Origin: Pseudoalteromonas gelatinilytica
GTDB taxonomy: Bacteria > Pseudomonadota > Gammaproteobacteria > Enterobacterales > Alteromonadaceae
NCBI RefSeq assembly: GCF_001641615.1
Contig: NZ_LRRU01000020.1
Location: 392,525 to 456,524 of the forward strand
Direction: 5' to 3'
DNA length: 64,000 nucleotides
Shown here: positions 19,620-28,130 of the stretch, in pieces
Layout of the letters: each line of letters opens with the position of its first letter
Position numbering within the stretch: position 1 is the stretch's first letter
Made by a program: the position numbers and the translations under genes
Notes under the pieces: model-generated
The model's input: only the letters and a program-made list of their open reading frames with translations
Told to the model about the DNA's origin: nothing
Database searches by the model: none

Positions 19620-20022
19620 TGCGCGGCTCCAATGGGTAAACCGCTTTTACGCAGCTCATAGGTTTAGTCACAAGTCCATTTTCGCCAACACATACAACGG
19701 CATTAACTGTCACAATTCCGCCAACAAGCTCGCCGTTAAATTCAACAAGGGCGCAATCACCACGGCGCGCATACGAAACGGGAATTTCAGGGTTTAAACG
19801 GTCTTTAAACACACTTTGAACATCGTTTAAACCGCGTTTAAAGAGTTGTTTAAATGCGCCATTCTCAGAGCGGTACTTACCACGAAAATCTGCAGCAACG
19901 TCTTGGCCTGTCGCAAAGCGAACCCAATCAGCCACGAGTAGGCAGCAATCATTTTTGCCCCACTGAAACGGCATGCAATTACGTTGGTTTATAAAGGCGG
20001 CTAGTTTAACGGTGGCGTTCAC
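19612..20022 (-). CDS. NlpC/P60-like tail tip protein (DUF6950 type)
   Basis: 136 aa with PFQWGKNDCCLLVADWVRFATG near residues 18-39, the Cys-containing active-site region of NlpC/P60-like tail proteins. In related phages this gene lies between the tail hub and gpJ and probably helps local wall cutting or tip assembly. A candidate His partner is not obvious, so catalysis is uncertain. The coding DNA also contains a TTTAAA-type array (19804-19842). Confidence 0.65.
   Translation of the reverse strand: MNATVKLAAFINQRNCMPFQWGKNDCCLLVADWVRFATGQDVAADFRGKYRSENGAFKQLFKRGLNDVQSVFKDRLNPEIPVSYARRGDCALVEFNGELVGGIVTVNAVVCVGENGLVTKPMSCVKAVYPLEPRNV
19804..19842. repeat. TTTAAA iteron array B (inside a coding sequence)
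   Basis: Boxes at 19804 (TTTAAA), 19815 (TTTGAA), 19826 and 19837 (TTTAAA) are 11 bp apart; another TTTAAA follows at 19849 (12 bp). This is the only one of the seven arrays lying wholly inside a gene. Confidence 0.65.
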
Positions 20023-20596
20023 GGCGTTTATTTCCTATGTAGTTACCAGGTTGTGTGTCAGGTAGGTTTTGTTTATTAGCAGACGCTTGCTCACTAAAAA
20101 AAGCATCATCAGGGAAGAGGGCGCGTTGTGTGGCATCATTCCAGCGCTGATGTAAGCGTGATTCTTTCCAGCGTTCACTTTCACCCGCCACACTTAATTG
20201 CACTTGTGATACTGCGCCGCGCTCTACATCGCACGCCACAATGTAGCCACTTTCAAGCAGCTGGCTTTGGCTTACGCGGTAGTGTTCATCCACGGTAACA
20301 AGGTAGATTTCGCAGGTGTGCCCAATAGGGTCATTTTCAGCGACTTCAGCCAGTACAGCAGTGTCTTGGGTATGCAGGGTTAAGCGAATACGAGCGCTGT
20401 CGTTCTTATCATTAGCGGGGATTTCACTGACGGTGCCCAGCATGCCTAAGCCATGCCAGGTTAAGTTTTTAAAGCGACGTTCACCCACACCTGTATGCAG
20501 TAATACATCACCGCTTTTAAATGCCAGGCGAACAAAGTAACGGGCGCGACCACTAGTGGCTAAATCAGCGAGTAACCCAGCGTTTAACGACTCCAT
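20006..20596 (-). CDS. Tail hub/baseplate-like protein (phage BR0599 type)
   Basis: 196 aa. The middle shows VSQVQLSVAGESERWKESRLHQRWNDATQRALFPDD, like the C-terminal domain of the phage protein family TIGR02218/BR0599, where a conserved R-W-S-x-x-D/E-Q type patch occurs near the end. Members are encoded between the distal tail protein and the NlpC/P60 protein. It overlaps both neighbours by 1-17 bp, so the whole tip block is tightly coupled. Confidence 0.55.
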   Translation of the reverse strand: MESLNAGLLADLATSGRARYFVRLAFKSGDVLLHTGVGERRFKNLTWHGLGMLGTVSEIPANDKNDSARIRLTLHTQDTAVLAEVAENDPIGHTCEIYLVTVDEHYRVSQSQLLESGYIVACDVERGAVSQVQLSVAGESERWKESRLHQRWNDATQRALFPDDAFFSEQASANKQNLPDTQPGNYIGNKRRERHR

Positions 20597-21204
20597 TAAA
20601 ACGCCTCCCGTCCTTTAATTTTCCAACTGGTGACAATGCCTTTTTTGTATTCAGCGCTATCGATGCCCTGGTTATTATCCGCAAGGCGAAACAAACCACG
20701 CGGCTGCTTAAAGGTGATTAAGGTGTTATCAGCAGGGATTTTACGCAGGGGTGATTCAAACACGACAGTGGCACGGCCAAGTGAATCACTGACCAAATCA
20801 CCGGTTAAAATCTTTAGTTCTGTATTTTGGCCAACACCCACTTGCATACGTTCGCCAGCAACCAACAAGGTTTGGTTTAGCGGTAAACCATCAATATTTA
20901 GAATGTTACCGTCTTGATTTGCACCACGCACATACCCAGTAAAATCTTTATCAAGTTGCTCGCGACGGTAATCAAATAGGGTAAAGGTACCCACTTGGCC
21001 ACGCAGGCTTGCAATAAACGCATCAAGCGCCAATGCTTCACGCTCAGGCACATTGGCTAATTCAATTTCAAACTCCCAGTAAGCACCCTCAAGGTCATAC
21101 ACCTCAGTGGCGTTATTGGCTTTGTTTAAATGCACTTGGCTATTCGGCACTAACTTAAAGTTAGAGCGTTTAGGGCGTTTGGGTAAGGGGAGTGGAACTG
21201 TCAT
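20596..21204 (-). CDS. Distal tail protein
   Basis: 202 aa with a beta-rich profile. Residues near 40-85 (YWEFEIELANVPEREALALDAF ... GQVGTFTLFDYR) match the phage distal tail/DUF2460-like pattern that forms a ring at the end of the tail tube. It is the first gene after a 150-bp gap that holds a late promoter. No good ribosome site precedes the ATG; instead, an 8-bp inverted repeat (GTTACCAG/CTGGTAAC) ends 2 bases before it. Confidence 0.6.
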   Translation of the reverse strand: MTVPLPLPKRPKRSNFKLVPNSQVHLNKANNATEVYDLEGAYWEFEIELANVPEREALALDAFIASLRGQVGTFTLFDYRREQLDKDFTGYVRGANQDGNILNIDGLPLNQTLLVAGERMQVGVGQNTELKILTGDLVSDSLGRATVVFESPLRKIPADNTLITFKQPRGLFRLADNNQGIDSAEYKKGIVTSWKIKGREAF

Positions 21205-21237
21205 TGTTACCAGGCTTTAAGTAAAACACTGGTAACG

Positions 21238-21285
21238 AGTATAAAATTTAGGGGAGTAGCTTTCGGCTGGAAACCGCTTTACATA
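21238..21285 (-). promoter_or_regulatory. Late promoter for distal tail genes (Mor/C-type)
   Basis: The dyad GCTGGAAACCGCTTTACATA (plus strand 21266-21285) is centred 37.5 bp from the inner end of a leftward TATACT (-10) at 21243-21238. No -35 hexamer is needed for Mor-type promoters. The spacing is the same as at 30675-30722 and 43612-43659. CGCTTTACATA and its inverted partner also make a hairpin at this site. Confidence 0.7.
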
Positions 21286-21354
21286 CAGTATATGTAAAGC
21301 GTATTTATAATAGCTAATTGATGGTAAAACACAATCTTATTTTGGTATTCGGAC

Positions 21355-24300
21355 TTAAGCAGCGCCACGTATAGAGCGAATAATTGCACCATTACTTTGA
21401 ATGTTGGCTACAACAACACCCACCACTTCACGCGCAATGTCTTGGCCAATAAGCTGAGCACTTTGTTCATTTGCTGAGCCTTTTACGTTAATTTGGTTTG
21501 TTATATTTAACGTAACACCACGACTAACTGTATCATTAGCTGCAGCAGTTCCTGCGTTATAGCGGCGCGCCATTTGGCTAATTTCAATGTTTTGTTTAGG
21601 GCTTAATACACGCTCACCACGTTGTAATACATAGGTTGATTCATTAGGTACGTAATCTAAACCACCGTGCGCAATACCTGCTGGCTGTTGATTTTTAATT
21701 TGCCTAACTTGCTGTAAGCCAAGACCGACTGCAGCAGCTGCAGCGACACCACCTAGCACAGGGCCCACAATCGGAATACCTGCAAGAGAGTTAAAAGCAG
21801 CCGTGGCACTTTGGTAAGTATTGATAATGGCTTGTGCTATAGCAAACGCTTTATATGTCTTAAACGCAGTTTTGCTTTGGCTTGCCATGGTTTTGAATGT
21901 GGCAGCACCTAAACCGATAATAGCCTGTGCTTTGTCTGCTTCAGTTTGTTTTTCAAAATTAGCGAAGGCAACAATGTTACTTTGTAGGGCACCGGCATAG
22001 CGGTTCTTAATTTGAAATAAGCGCTCTTGGTGTGCAGCCTCATCAGCTTCACGCTGAGAATAATAGCCGGCAGCTGCATTTAATTCAGTTTGACGTTCAA
22101 GATCACGAATTTGATTATCAGCGTTGTATTGCAGCTCGCCACTGTCATCGTTAGCAGCCAAACCTAAAGTAGCGCGGCGTTTTGCATCAACGCGTGCTTG
22201 TTGCCTTGCTTGCTCAACACGTAGCTCATTATTATAGGCTGCTAGTTGCTCTCTATCTGCAAACCCTTTAATGATCGCTATACGATTATCTAGATCTCTG
22301 CGTAAGTCATTTTTACGCTTTTCTTCAGCTTGGTTTTGAATACGAATTTTTTCAGCTTCACGCTTTTCGACTAGCGCTTTTACATCGTCAGAATACTTTG
22401 TGTCTAACTGTTTAAGTATTGCATCGTATTTTGCTTTATTAGCTACATCGTTTTCACGGGCAGTGATCACCATTTGGCGCTGTTTGTCGTAACTGATCTT
22501 TAGCCTTACTTCCTCACCCGCTAAGCGCTCTTGTAACCGTTTTATATTCTCTGGTAATTCAGATGCAGATTCAGGTTGGTCAGACTTAGGTGCGGTCCAC
22601 TTAATCTCGCTTAAATTCTTTTCAAAGTTAGCAATCTCTGTGGCCGTGTCCATTAACTTAGCGCGTAACTCTGTTTGCTTATCAATGTACGATTCTAAAC
22701 TTCTTATTTGACGGCTATAGGCCGATGCAGCACGCCCAGTAGGTGCTTGGTCTTGTTGCGCTTTTAAATCAGCAATTTTGCTATAGGCATCTTCAATATT
22801 TTTACTGTATTTACTGATTTCATTTTGATTATTACGCAGCTGTGTAGTGGCTTTTTTATTGGCAAGTGTGTCAAAAGCAGTAGAAAGATCATAAAGGTTT
22901 GTTTCAAGTTTTTTAGCGGCCACGCTTGAGGTATCACTTTGACTTGCAAAATAGGCAAGGGCGAGGCCAGCGGTCATGATCACACCGACAGGGCCACCTA
23001 AAAATCCCATGGCAACACTTAAACCACGTGATGCAATCGTTGCTCTAGTCGCCGCGACAGTATATGCATTTGTTGCTGCAGTTAGGTTAGCTTCAGAGGC
23101 TGCAGCTCTATTGTTCGTTGCGGCTAAACGTGTAATGGCCATTGCACGCGTACCAGCAGTTGATGCAGCTGCTAGTTGGCGTTTTGCCGCTGCATTTTCA
23201 TATAACGCACGTTCCCGCTCAGCAATCGCATTTACCTTGGCTTGTTTAGCCAGGGCAGCATCAGCAAGTATTGCTTGGTTTTTTGCGGCTACATTTGCAA
23301 TGTACCCTTGCGCACTTGCAGCCAAGCTTGACACTAAACGCCCAGCTAGAACTGTTGCTAACGCGCCTGTTGCAAATACTAAGTCATCTACAACCTCTTC
23401 GTTCTCGCGTAAATACGCCATTGTATCGGTAATACTGTCTACAACACTGGTAACAGCAAAGTTGACTGGCTCTTCATATTTACGGATTAAGCGCTGATAT
23501 TCATTGCCCATTTCAGCAAAGCTTGCGTTTATCTTGCCTTCAGTCGCTTCAGCTGCACCGGCATAATCTTCTAGCGCTTTGATCAAATAGTTTTTGAACA
23601 TTTGGCTTGTTACTTGGCCATCGTTCACCATTTGTCTAAAACCGCCAGCGGCTTTACCTGCTGCTTTATCGAGTTTTTGTAATAAGCCAGGCATTGGCTC
23701 AGTGACTTGGTTTAGCTCTTCAGCACGTAACACACCTGCAGTCATACCTTGTGTCATACCAAACAAGCTTTGGCCTAGTTGTACATTACTAGCACCTGTT
23801 TTAGCGGCTGCATTCGCCATACCTTCAAGTATTGCAATACCTTGCTCTTGGGTAACAACCCCCGCATCTTGAAGCGTTAATATTTTACTGTATGAATCGG
23901 CGAGGGTGGTGTAACTGGTATTCAGTCGGTCAGACGTTTCAAATAAATAGGCTTGCACCTTTTCATATTCACGCACTGAGCTTGTTAAGCCCTTTAGGCG
24001 GGTATCGAGAAGTTGTGCAGCACCGGTATCACGTACAAACATGGTCGCGGTACCAATACTCACAAGGGTAGTGAGCGTTGCACCTAATTGGCCGTAAGCC
24101 GTATTCATTAAACCGAGCTGGCGCGTCATCGCACCTTGTTGGCGCATCACAGCTGCTTGGCTTACACCTAATTGTTGATTGGCTGCAACTTGGCGTTGAA
24201 TTGCTGCAGGCACACGATTTAAGTCGCTAACCGTTTTTCGTGTCAATACCTGTTGTTGCCTAGCCGTTTTAGCATACGATAACGCAGCTTTATTTTGAGC

Positions 24301-24753
24301 TGTAACTTGTCTCTGAATTGACTCTGGAACACGATTTAATTCGGTTACGCTCTGTCTTACACTTGCATTATTTTTTGCCGAAGTTGTTTTTTGAGATACT
24401 ACTGATTTTTCATTTGCAACAGTTTGTTTATCTATTGCTTTGGGAAGAACATTTAACTCATTAGTGTAATTACGAACAGCGTTACTCTGTTGCTTCATTG
24501 CTGCAGCTTGGCTTACACCAACGCGTTGATATGCTGGTATTTGTTCATGTATTGCTATGGGGACTCTGTTTAAAGCAGAAGTTGTTTTATTGAAACTATC
24601 AACTTGCTTTGCAGACTCGTCTTTAGCAACCTTTGACTGCTCTTTTGCCGTTTCTTTAATGCGATTGATATCATTAACATTCTGGCGCGCACCTGCAGTA
24701 ACAGCTTTGCCGTCATAACTTAAGCGTAACGCCAAATTCAAGTTGTTGCTCAT
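21355..24753 (-). CDS. Tail tape measure protein
   Basis: 1132 aa, which sets tail length. The phage tape-measure N-terminal domain is visible near residues 250-420 (GLTSSVREYEKVQAYLFET ... GQSLFGMTQGMTAGVLRAEEL). Before it, residues 50-230 hold four degenerate repeats built on LNRVPxxIxxQ and GVSQAAxMxQQ. Hydrophobic segments follow near 455-480 and 575-605, and a coiled-coil region runs to about 900. It overlaps the chaperone extension gene by 41 bp, as usual in long-tailed phages. Confidence 0.9.
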   Translation of the reverse strand: MSNNLNLALRLSYDGKAVTAGARQNVNDINRIKETAKEQSKVAKDESAKQVDSFNKTTSALNRVPIAIHEQIPAYQRVGVSQAAAMKQQSNAVRNYTNELNVLPKAIDKQTVANEKSVVSQKTTSAKNNASVRQSVTELNRVPESIQRQVTAQNKAALSYAKTARQQQVLTRKTVSDLNRVPAAIQRQVAANQQLGVSQAAVMRQQGAMTRQLGLMNTAYGQLGATLTTLVSIGTATMFVRDTGAAQLLDTRLKGLTSSVREYEKVQAYLFETSDRLNTSYTTLADSYSKILTLQDAGVVTQEQGIAILEGMANAAAKTGASNVQLGQSLFGMTQGMTAGVLRAEELNQVTEPMPGLLQKLDKAAGKAAGGFRQMVNDGQVTSQMFKNYLIKALEDYAGAAEATEGKINASFAEMGNEYQRLIRKYEEPVNFAVTSVVDSITDTMAYLRENEEVVDDLVFATGALATVLAGRLVSSLAASAQGYIANVAAKNQAILADAALAKQAKVNAIAERERALYENAAAKRQLAAASTAGTRAMAITRLAATNNRAAASEANLTAATNAYTVAATRATIASRGLSVAMGFLGGPVGVIMTAGLALAYFASQSDTSSVAAKKLETNLYDLSTAFDTLANKKATTQLRNNQNEISKYSKNIEDAYSKIADLKAQQDQAPTGRAASAYSRQIRSLESYIDKQTELRAKLMDTATEIANFEKNLSEIKWTAPKSDQPESASELPENIKRLQERLAGEEVRLKISYDKQRQMVITARENDVANKAKYDAILKQLDTKYSDDVKALVEKREAEKIRIQNQAEEKRKNDLRRDLDNRIAIIKGFADREQLAAYNNELRVEQARQQARVDAKRRATLGLAANDDSGELQYNADNQIRDLERQTELNAAAGYYSQREADEAAHQERLFQIKNRYAGALQSNIVAFANFEKQTEADKAQAIIGLGAATFKTMASQSKTAFKTYKAFAIAQAIINTYQSATAAFNSLAGIPIVGPVLGGVAAAAAVGLGLQQVRQIKNQQPAGIAHGGLDYVPNESTYVLQRGERVLSPKQNIEISQMARRYNAGTAAANDTVSRGVTLNITNQINVKGSANEQSAQLIGQDIAREVVGVVVANIQSNGAIIRSIRGAA

Positions 24754-25063
24754 CAGGTCGCCTTATTAATCCAATTATGGTGCGCTCTAGTGTTTGTACT
24801 TTGTCAAAGTCGGGTGGGGTCAGTGTTATGTTTGCATAGCGCCATGCAATATCAGCCCTGGCATAATCAAGGGCAAACTCAACCCCGTTATTATCTAACT
24901 GCCATTGACTCGATGCGGTAGTTATAGCGATTACTGCAACGTGATTAGCCGGCAATACAAATAATGTGTCGTCTTTGTCGTTTTTAGGCGCAGCTTTAAC
25001 AGGTGCGCCAAAATGGGCTTCGTCGTCATCTAATGTTTGGCTTTGTGTTGCTAGGTCGCCCAC
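24713..25063 (-). CDS. Tail assembly chaperone, frameshift extension (GT part)
   Basis: Its own start would be a GTG at 25063, but the frame stays open upstream to the slippery site at 25087-25093, reading LNDVARWFVGDLATQ. It is therefore probably made as a -1 fusion to the 112-aa protein ahead of it, as lambda gpGT is. A DUF1799-like C-terminal part (VEFALDYARADIAWRYANI) is visible. It ends inside the tape measure gene, its expected binding partner. Confidence 0.75.
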   Translation of the reverse strand: MGDLATQSQTLDDDEAHFGAPVKAAPKNDKDDTLFVLPANHVAVIAITTASSQWQLDNNGVEFALDYARADIAWRYANITLTPPDFDKVQTLERTIIGLIRRPDEQQLEFGVTLKL

Positions 25064-25083
25064 AAACCACCTAGCAACATCGT

Positions 25084-25422
25084 TTAGTTTTTTTCCTGTA
25101 CACGGTATTGCGCGTTAATACACTCAACACTGAGCCGTGCGGTTAAACCTGGATAAGCAAGCATTTCTTCAAGTGTGTCGGTTGCAAAGGGTACTTGTTT
25201 GCCTTCGTCAACAAACTCATCCCAGCCAATAAGTAAGTCACGAACAATTTCCTTATCATTCGCGCTTTGTTTGCCAGTAAGTTCTTCAAGCGTTTGTTCA
25301 TCAACAATTTTAATTTTCGCTGTGAATTTGAACTGCACCCCCGCAAAGGTAAAATTTAACGGTGCTTCAGCTGATGTATTTTTCAATTCTTCTAAAAGTC
25401 TTAATTTCATTTTTAAGTTCAC
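25084..25422 (-). CDS. Tail assembly chaperone (G-like)
   Basis: 112 aa, ending with codons GAA AAA AAC and the stop TAA. It follows the tail tube genes and precedes the tape measure, the standard place of gpG-type chaperones, which coat the tape measure during tail assembly. Acidic, alpha/beta, with no membrane part. ATGA overlap with the upstream gene. Confidence 0.75.
   Translation of the reverse strand: MNLKMKLRLLEELKNTSAEAPLNFTFAGVQFKFTAKIKIVDEQTLEELTGKQSANDKEIVRDLLIGWDEFVDEGKQVPFATDTLEEMLAYPGLTARLSVECINAQYRVQEKN
25087..25093 (-). promoter_or_regulatory. Predicted -1 ribosomal frameshift site (A AAA AAC)
   Basis: In the zero frame the codons GAA AAA AAC are followed by TAA (25086-25084). 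The heptamer A AAA AAC fits the X XXY YYZ rule, and shifting back one base continues CTA AAC GAT GTT into the downstream frame without a stop. An AGGA that could act as an internal stimulator precedes it. Confidence 0.75.
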
Positions 25423-25601
25423 TTATATTCATTAGTCAGTCGTTTAGCCTCATCCTTTGCGGCTTTAAAACTACTAAATTTAAGAATGCCACTGCTATCT
25501 TTGCAGTAACTTGGCGCTTTTCCCTTTTGCTTCGCAATGACCGTGTAAAACTCCACGTTCCCTGTATCGATGTTTGTGACGTTGACAGCTTGAAAACGCA
25601 T
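25419..25601 (-). CDS. Small protein between tail tube and chaperone, unknown function
   Basis: 60 aa starting MRFQAVNVTNIDTG. I use the ATG at 25601, four bases after the tail tube stop, because the longer frame would overlap that gene with no ribosome site. It ends in an ATGA overlap with the chaperone. Basic and alpha/beta; the sequence IAKQKGKAPSYCKDSSGILKF ends in a helix. No family recognised. Confidence 0.5.
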   Translation of the reverse strand: MRFQAVNVTNIDTGNVEFYTVIAKQKGKAPSYCKDSSGILKFSSFKAAKDEAKRLTNEYK

Positions 25602-25605
25602 GGTA

Positions 25606-26502
25606 TTACTCAAATACAATGGTGAGTTCATCGTAACCCGCACCACTGGGTACCAGCTTTCCATCAAACTCATAGCCTGTTAATTCAGAGTCAAGGCTTG
25701 TGTATTTAGGGTGGGGCATTTGATAGCGTCCAATAATGGTGACTTTTTTACCTGCAGCGGTACCGTGCGTAAATTCGAACAGTTGCACTTGGCCAACCGT
25801 TGCAAAGGGGTTGAAGCTTGCCAGTTCTTCAGCTGTAAGTGTAAAGTTGGCACTGCTTTCATGACCGGTGATCATAATTTCTTCGTGGTTAATGGCACGG
25901 TCAAATACCACGTTATTACCCAAATCAACGGTAAGCTTGTGTAGGGTCCGCTGAACATCATTTAACTTAAAGTCAGAGCTATTACTTACACCCAAAACTT
26001 CAGGGCGAACCCAACGGTCCCAATCAACAACCGGTGCAGCAGCACTTGCAATAGGCGCACTAAATAAGCCTTTAAATTGCCAGTTAAGCATTGGCTTACC
26101 TTTTTCAAGCTGTAAGCTCACATTACCTTTCATTTCACTGATTGAGTGCGTGTTCTTACCAAAGCGAACTAAGCACTTAACAGCAACAGCTGCACCTTTC
26201 GTAAATGTCACGCTACTCGCATCAGCAACTTGCACCATGCCACAGGCAAGTAATAGGGGCGCAAAGGCAGGCTCATTACCAGCCGTGCCGCTCATAGCAA
26301 GAGGCGTTTTAAAGTTAAGGCTGATATGTTCACCGTAAAACGTTTCTAAGCTTGCACCGCTGTGGCTTGTTTCTAGCTCGTCTTTTTCGCTTTCGTTCTC
26401 GATGGCAAGTTCAACTTCACTTGCGTAAATTGCATGCATGCCTGTGAGTGTGGTGCCCAGGGCATCGGCTAAAATTAGTTTATCTTTAAAGCGCCAGCTC
26501 AT
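25606..26502 (-). CDS. Major tail tube protein
   Basis: 298 aa. Position and the beta-rich profile fit a tail tube subunit of a siphophage: it follows the tail completion and terminator genes and precedes the chaperones. Motifs include MSWRFKDKLILADALG, ESEKDELETSHSGASLETFYGEH near 35-57 and a C-terminal TGYEFDGKLVPSGAGYDE. No sheath gene is present anywhere in the phage, which supports a non-contractile tail. Confidence 0.75.
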   Translation of the reverse strand: MSWRFKDKLILADALGTTLTGMHAIYASEVELAIENESEKDELETSHSGASLETFYGEHISLNFKTPLAMSGTAGNEPAFAPLLLACGMVQVADASSVTFTKGAAVAVKCLVRFGKNTHSISEMKGNVSLQLEKGKPMLNWQFKGLFSAPIASAAAPVVDWDRWVRPEVLGVSNSSDFKLNDVQRTLHKLTVDLGNNVVFDRAINHEEIMITGHESSANFTLTAEELASFNPFATVGQVQLFEFTHGTAAGKKVTIIGRYQMPHPKYTSLDSELTGYEFDGKLVPSGAGYDELTIVFE

Positions 26503-26702
26503 GATTTACTCTCCACTTTAATTAACTCGCCATCTTTCAAGTTAAATGCGCCAGCAAGCTCTGTACGAGATGCCTTATTACTCGAAAGTACCTTGTTTAC
26601 ATTGTTCGCAATGGCCATAGCACGAGACACTTTAGGCTCTGTAATAACAACGCCTTTTTCTGGTGCGGGTTTTGTCGATTGCGATTCGGTTTGTTTGCTC
26701 AT
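26499..26702 (-). CDS. Small Lys/Ser-rich phage protein, unknown function
   Basis: 67 aa from MSKQTESQ. I use the ATG at 26702, which overlaps the preceding stop as ATGA; the longer frame would be read inside the upstream gene. The first 25 residues are polar and probably disordered; the rest is helical (RAMAIANNVNKVLSSNKASRTELAGAFNL). It again ends in a 4-bp overlap, so it is a real member of the tail operon. Confidence 0.5.
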   Translation of the reverse strand: MSKQTESQSTKPAPEKGVVITEPKVSRAMAIANNVNKVLSSNKASRTELAGAFNLKDGELIKVESKS

Positions 26703-27142
26703 GGCATCACCTTCACAGTTACGGTATGAATACCAGTTACGCTGAACTGGCACTGATAAATTAAGTTGTTTGTTTCTTTGTTAAGCTCAATAGTGCGGCC
26801 TTTATCTAGCTTAATCGGGTCCCATCCTTGAAACTGGCAACCGGCTATGGCTTCTTTCACTTGGCCTCTTAACTCTTTAATTTCGGTATTACTGGTTGCG
26901 TTGCCCGTTAGGCAAGGAATAACAATCATCACTGCAAATGTTTCATGTACCTGGTATTCATCAAGCCCTGGTACTTGGTTTGTGTTCTGGTTATCTTCAG
27001 CAAGGGGCAAAACAAATAGGTGCGAACTATGCACCGCACGTTTCCTCACTTCGTTAAAGTCACTTGAAAACCCAAGCGTTGCTCTAATTGCAGATTGTTT
27101 AAGGACGGTTTCGACCTTGTTTAAATCAAAGTTAAATGACAT
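26699..27142 (-). CDS. Tail terminator-like protein
   Basis: 147 aa, alpha/beta, encoded between the tail completion protein and the tail tube, where siphophages keep the protein that caps the tube. Visible features are KQSAIRATLGFSSDFNEVRKRA and a middle EYQVHETFAVMIVIPC strand, similar in layout to Mu gp37-like proteins. Its ATG lies within array C: the box TTTAAA at 27142-27147 includes the first base of the start codon. Confidence 0.55.
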   Translation of the reverse strand: MSFNFDLNKVETVLKQSAIRATLGFSSDFNEVRKRAVHSSHLFVLPLAEDNQNTNQVPGLDEYQVHETFAVMIVIPCLTGNATSNTEIKELRGQVKEAIAGCQFQGWDPIKLDKGRTIELNKETNNLIYQCQFSVTGIHTVTVKVMP

Positions 27143-27169
27143 TTAAACCCTCTTTAAACTCACTTTAAA
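27120..27169. repeat. TTTAAA iteron array C
   Basis: Boxes at 27120 (TTTAAA), 27131 (GTTAAA), 27142, 27153 and 27164 (TTTAAA) are 11 bp apart. The array covers the short gap and the translation start between two tail genes, so binding there could also affect expression. Confidence 0.8.
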
Positions 27170-27587
27170 TTAACCAGTCTTCAACGATGTCGTTAATCTC
27201 TGCTTCTTGTATTGCTGCAATACCGAGTATTGGTCGCGCAGGCAGCTTTACGCTTTTATTGCGGCCAGCTTCACCACCAAAGTGGTGTATGGCGGCATAC
27301 TTTTCACCAAGGCCATGCACTAACGTGTTGTAGCTCACGTTGTGTGTAACAGAGCCAGCTAAGCTGCGTGTATCGGTTAGTGTTAAACCGCCACGGTCTT
27401 TTGCAGCCTGTGACTGTTCCCACTTACGCCCTTCAGGTGTCATTTCACGTAAAAAGCGGGTGGTGACGTCCATGTCTAAAAATGCGCCGATATCGTCCAA
27501 CACATCGGTAGCTCTTTCACTGGTTGTTGCAATTTGGCTCAGGCGGGGTAATGCATTACCCGATATATCGATAAATACCCCAGCCAT
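27165..27587 (-). CDS. Virion morphogenesis/tail completion protein (gpG-like)
   Basis: 140 aa of the phage virion morphogenesis family (Mu gpG, P2 gpS type): FLREMTPEGRKWEQSQAAKDRGG near residues 44-66, LTDTRSLAGSVTHNV, then AAIHHFGGEAGRNKSVKLPARPILG near 97-121, which is the most typical part. It helps join tail to head. It is separated by only 2 bp from the upstream gene. Confidence 0.8.
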   Translation of the reverse strand: MAGVFIDISGNALPRLSQIATTSERATDVLDDIGAFLDMDVTTRFLREMTPEGRKWEQSQAAKDRGGLTLTDTRSLAGSVTHNVSYNTLVHGLGEKYAAIHHFGGEAGRNKSVKLPARPILGIAAIQEAEINDIVEDWLI

Positions 27588-27589
27588 CG

Positions 27590-28057
27590 TTAGTACCTGT
27601 CCCAGTCAAATTGAGAGCCTGCAGCTTTTGTTCGCATCCCAGTTCTTGAGCCTGCAGGCGCATCTTCCTTAATTTGGATCACACCTTTACTAACTTTGTC
27701 TAATAGGGCCATGGCCTTTTTACTCAGTTCTTTAAGGTGTTCGTCGGCGATATTGGTTGCCAATTCGCAGTGCATTAAATCAATTGCAATACCTGGCAAA
27801 ACCGACGTATTAATATCGTCTTGTGTTAACTTAAAACGCGCTACAAAGCCCGTAATAGTGGCGTTAACGTCTTTTTGTGCTTCGCTGTACCAAGCAGCAA
27901 TCTGCTGTTGTAACTCTGTTTCAGGCTCACCCAGTAATGCCGTTTCCACATCATCACGTGTAGGGTACGCACCTGGCTCTGCAAATTTTGCAGACACAAA
28001 TTGCAACAGCACATTAATGCCAATTTTGTCGATAACTGTTTGAGTTGTCGTAAACAT
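27590..28057 (-). CDS. Head-tail connector protein, DUF1320 (Mu gp36-like)
   Basis: 155 aa with the DUF1320 pattern: TQTVIDKIGINVLLQ at the start, then ETALLGEPETELQQQIAAWYSEAQKDVNATITGFVARF near 40-75 and IAIDLMHCELATNI near 90-103. Mu gp36-type proteins are small helical connectors encoded just after the capsid. A terminator lies between the capsid gene and this one, so capsid message should exceed tail message. Confidence 0.8.
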   Translation of the reverse strand: MFTTTQTVIDKIGINVLLQFVSAKFAEPGAYPTRDDVETALLGEPETELQQQIAAWYSEAQKDVNATITGFVARFKLTQDDINTSVLPGIAIDLMHCELATNIADEHLKELSKKAMALLDKVSKGVIQIKEDAPAGSRTGMRTKAAGSQFDWDRY

Positions 28058-28073
28058 ACATGCCTCAGTTAGT

Positions 28074-28110
28074 AAAAAAAGCCCCCGAGCTAGTCGGAAC
28101 TGGGGGCTTT
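28074..28110 (-). terminator. Terminator between capsid and connector genes
   Basis: Read leftward, AAAGCCCCC (28110-28102) pairs with GGGGGCTTT (28086-28078), followed by a run of seven T at 28080-28074. It should attenuate transcription after the major capsid gene rather than end it fully, as no promoter is obvious before the tail genes. Confidence 0.8.
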
Positions 28111-28130
28111 ATCAGGGAAATACGCGTTAA

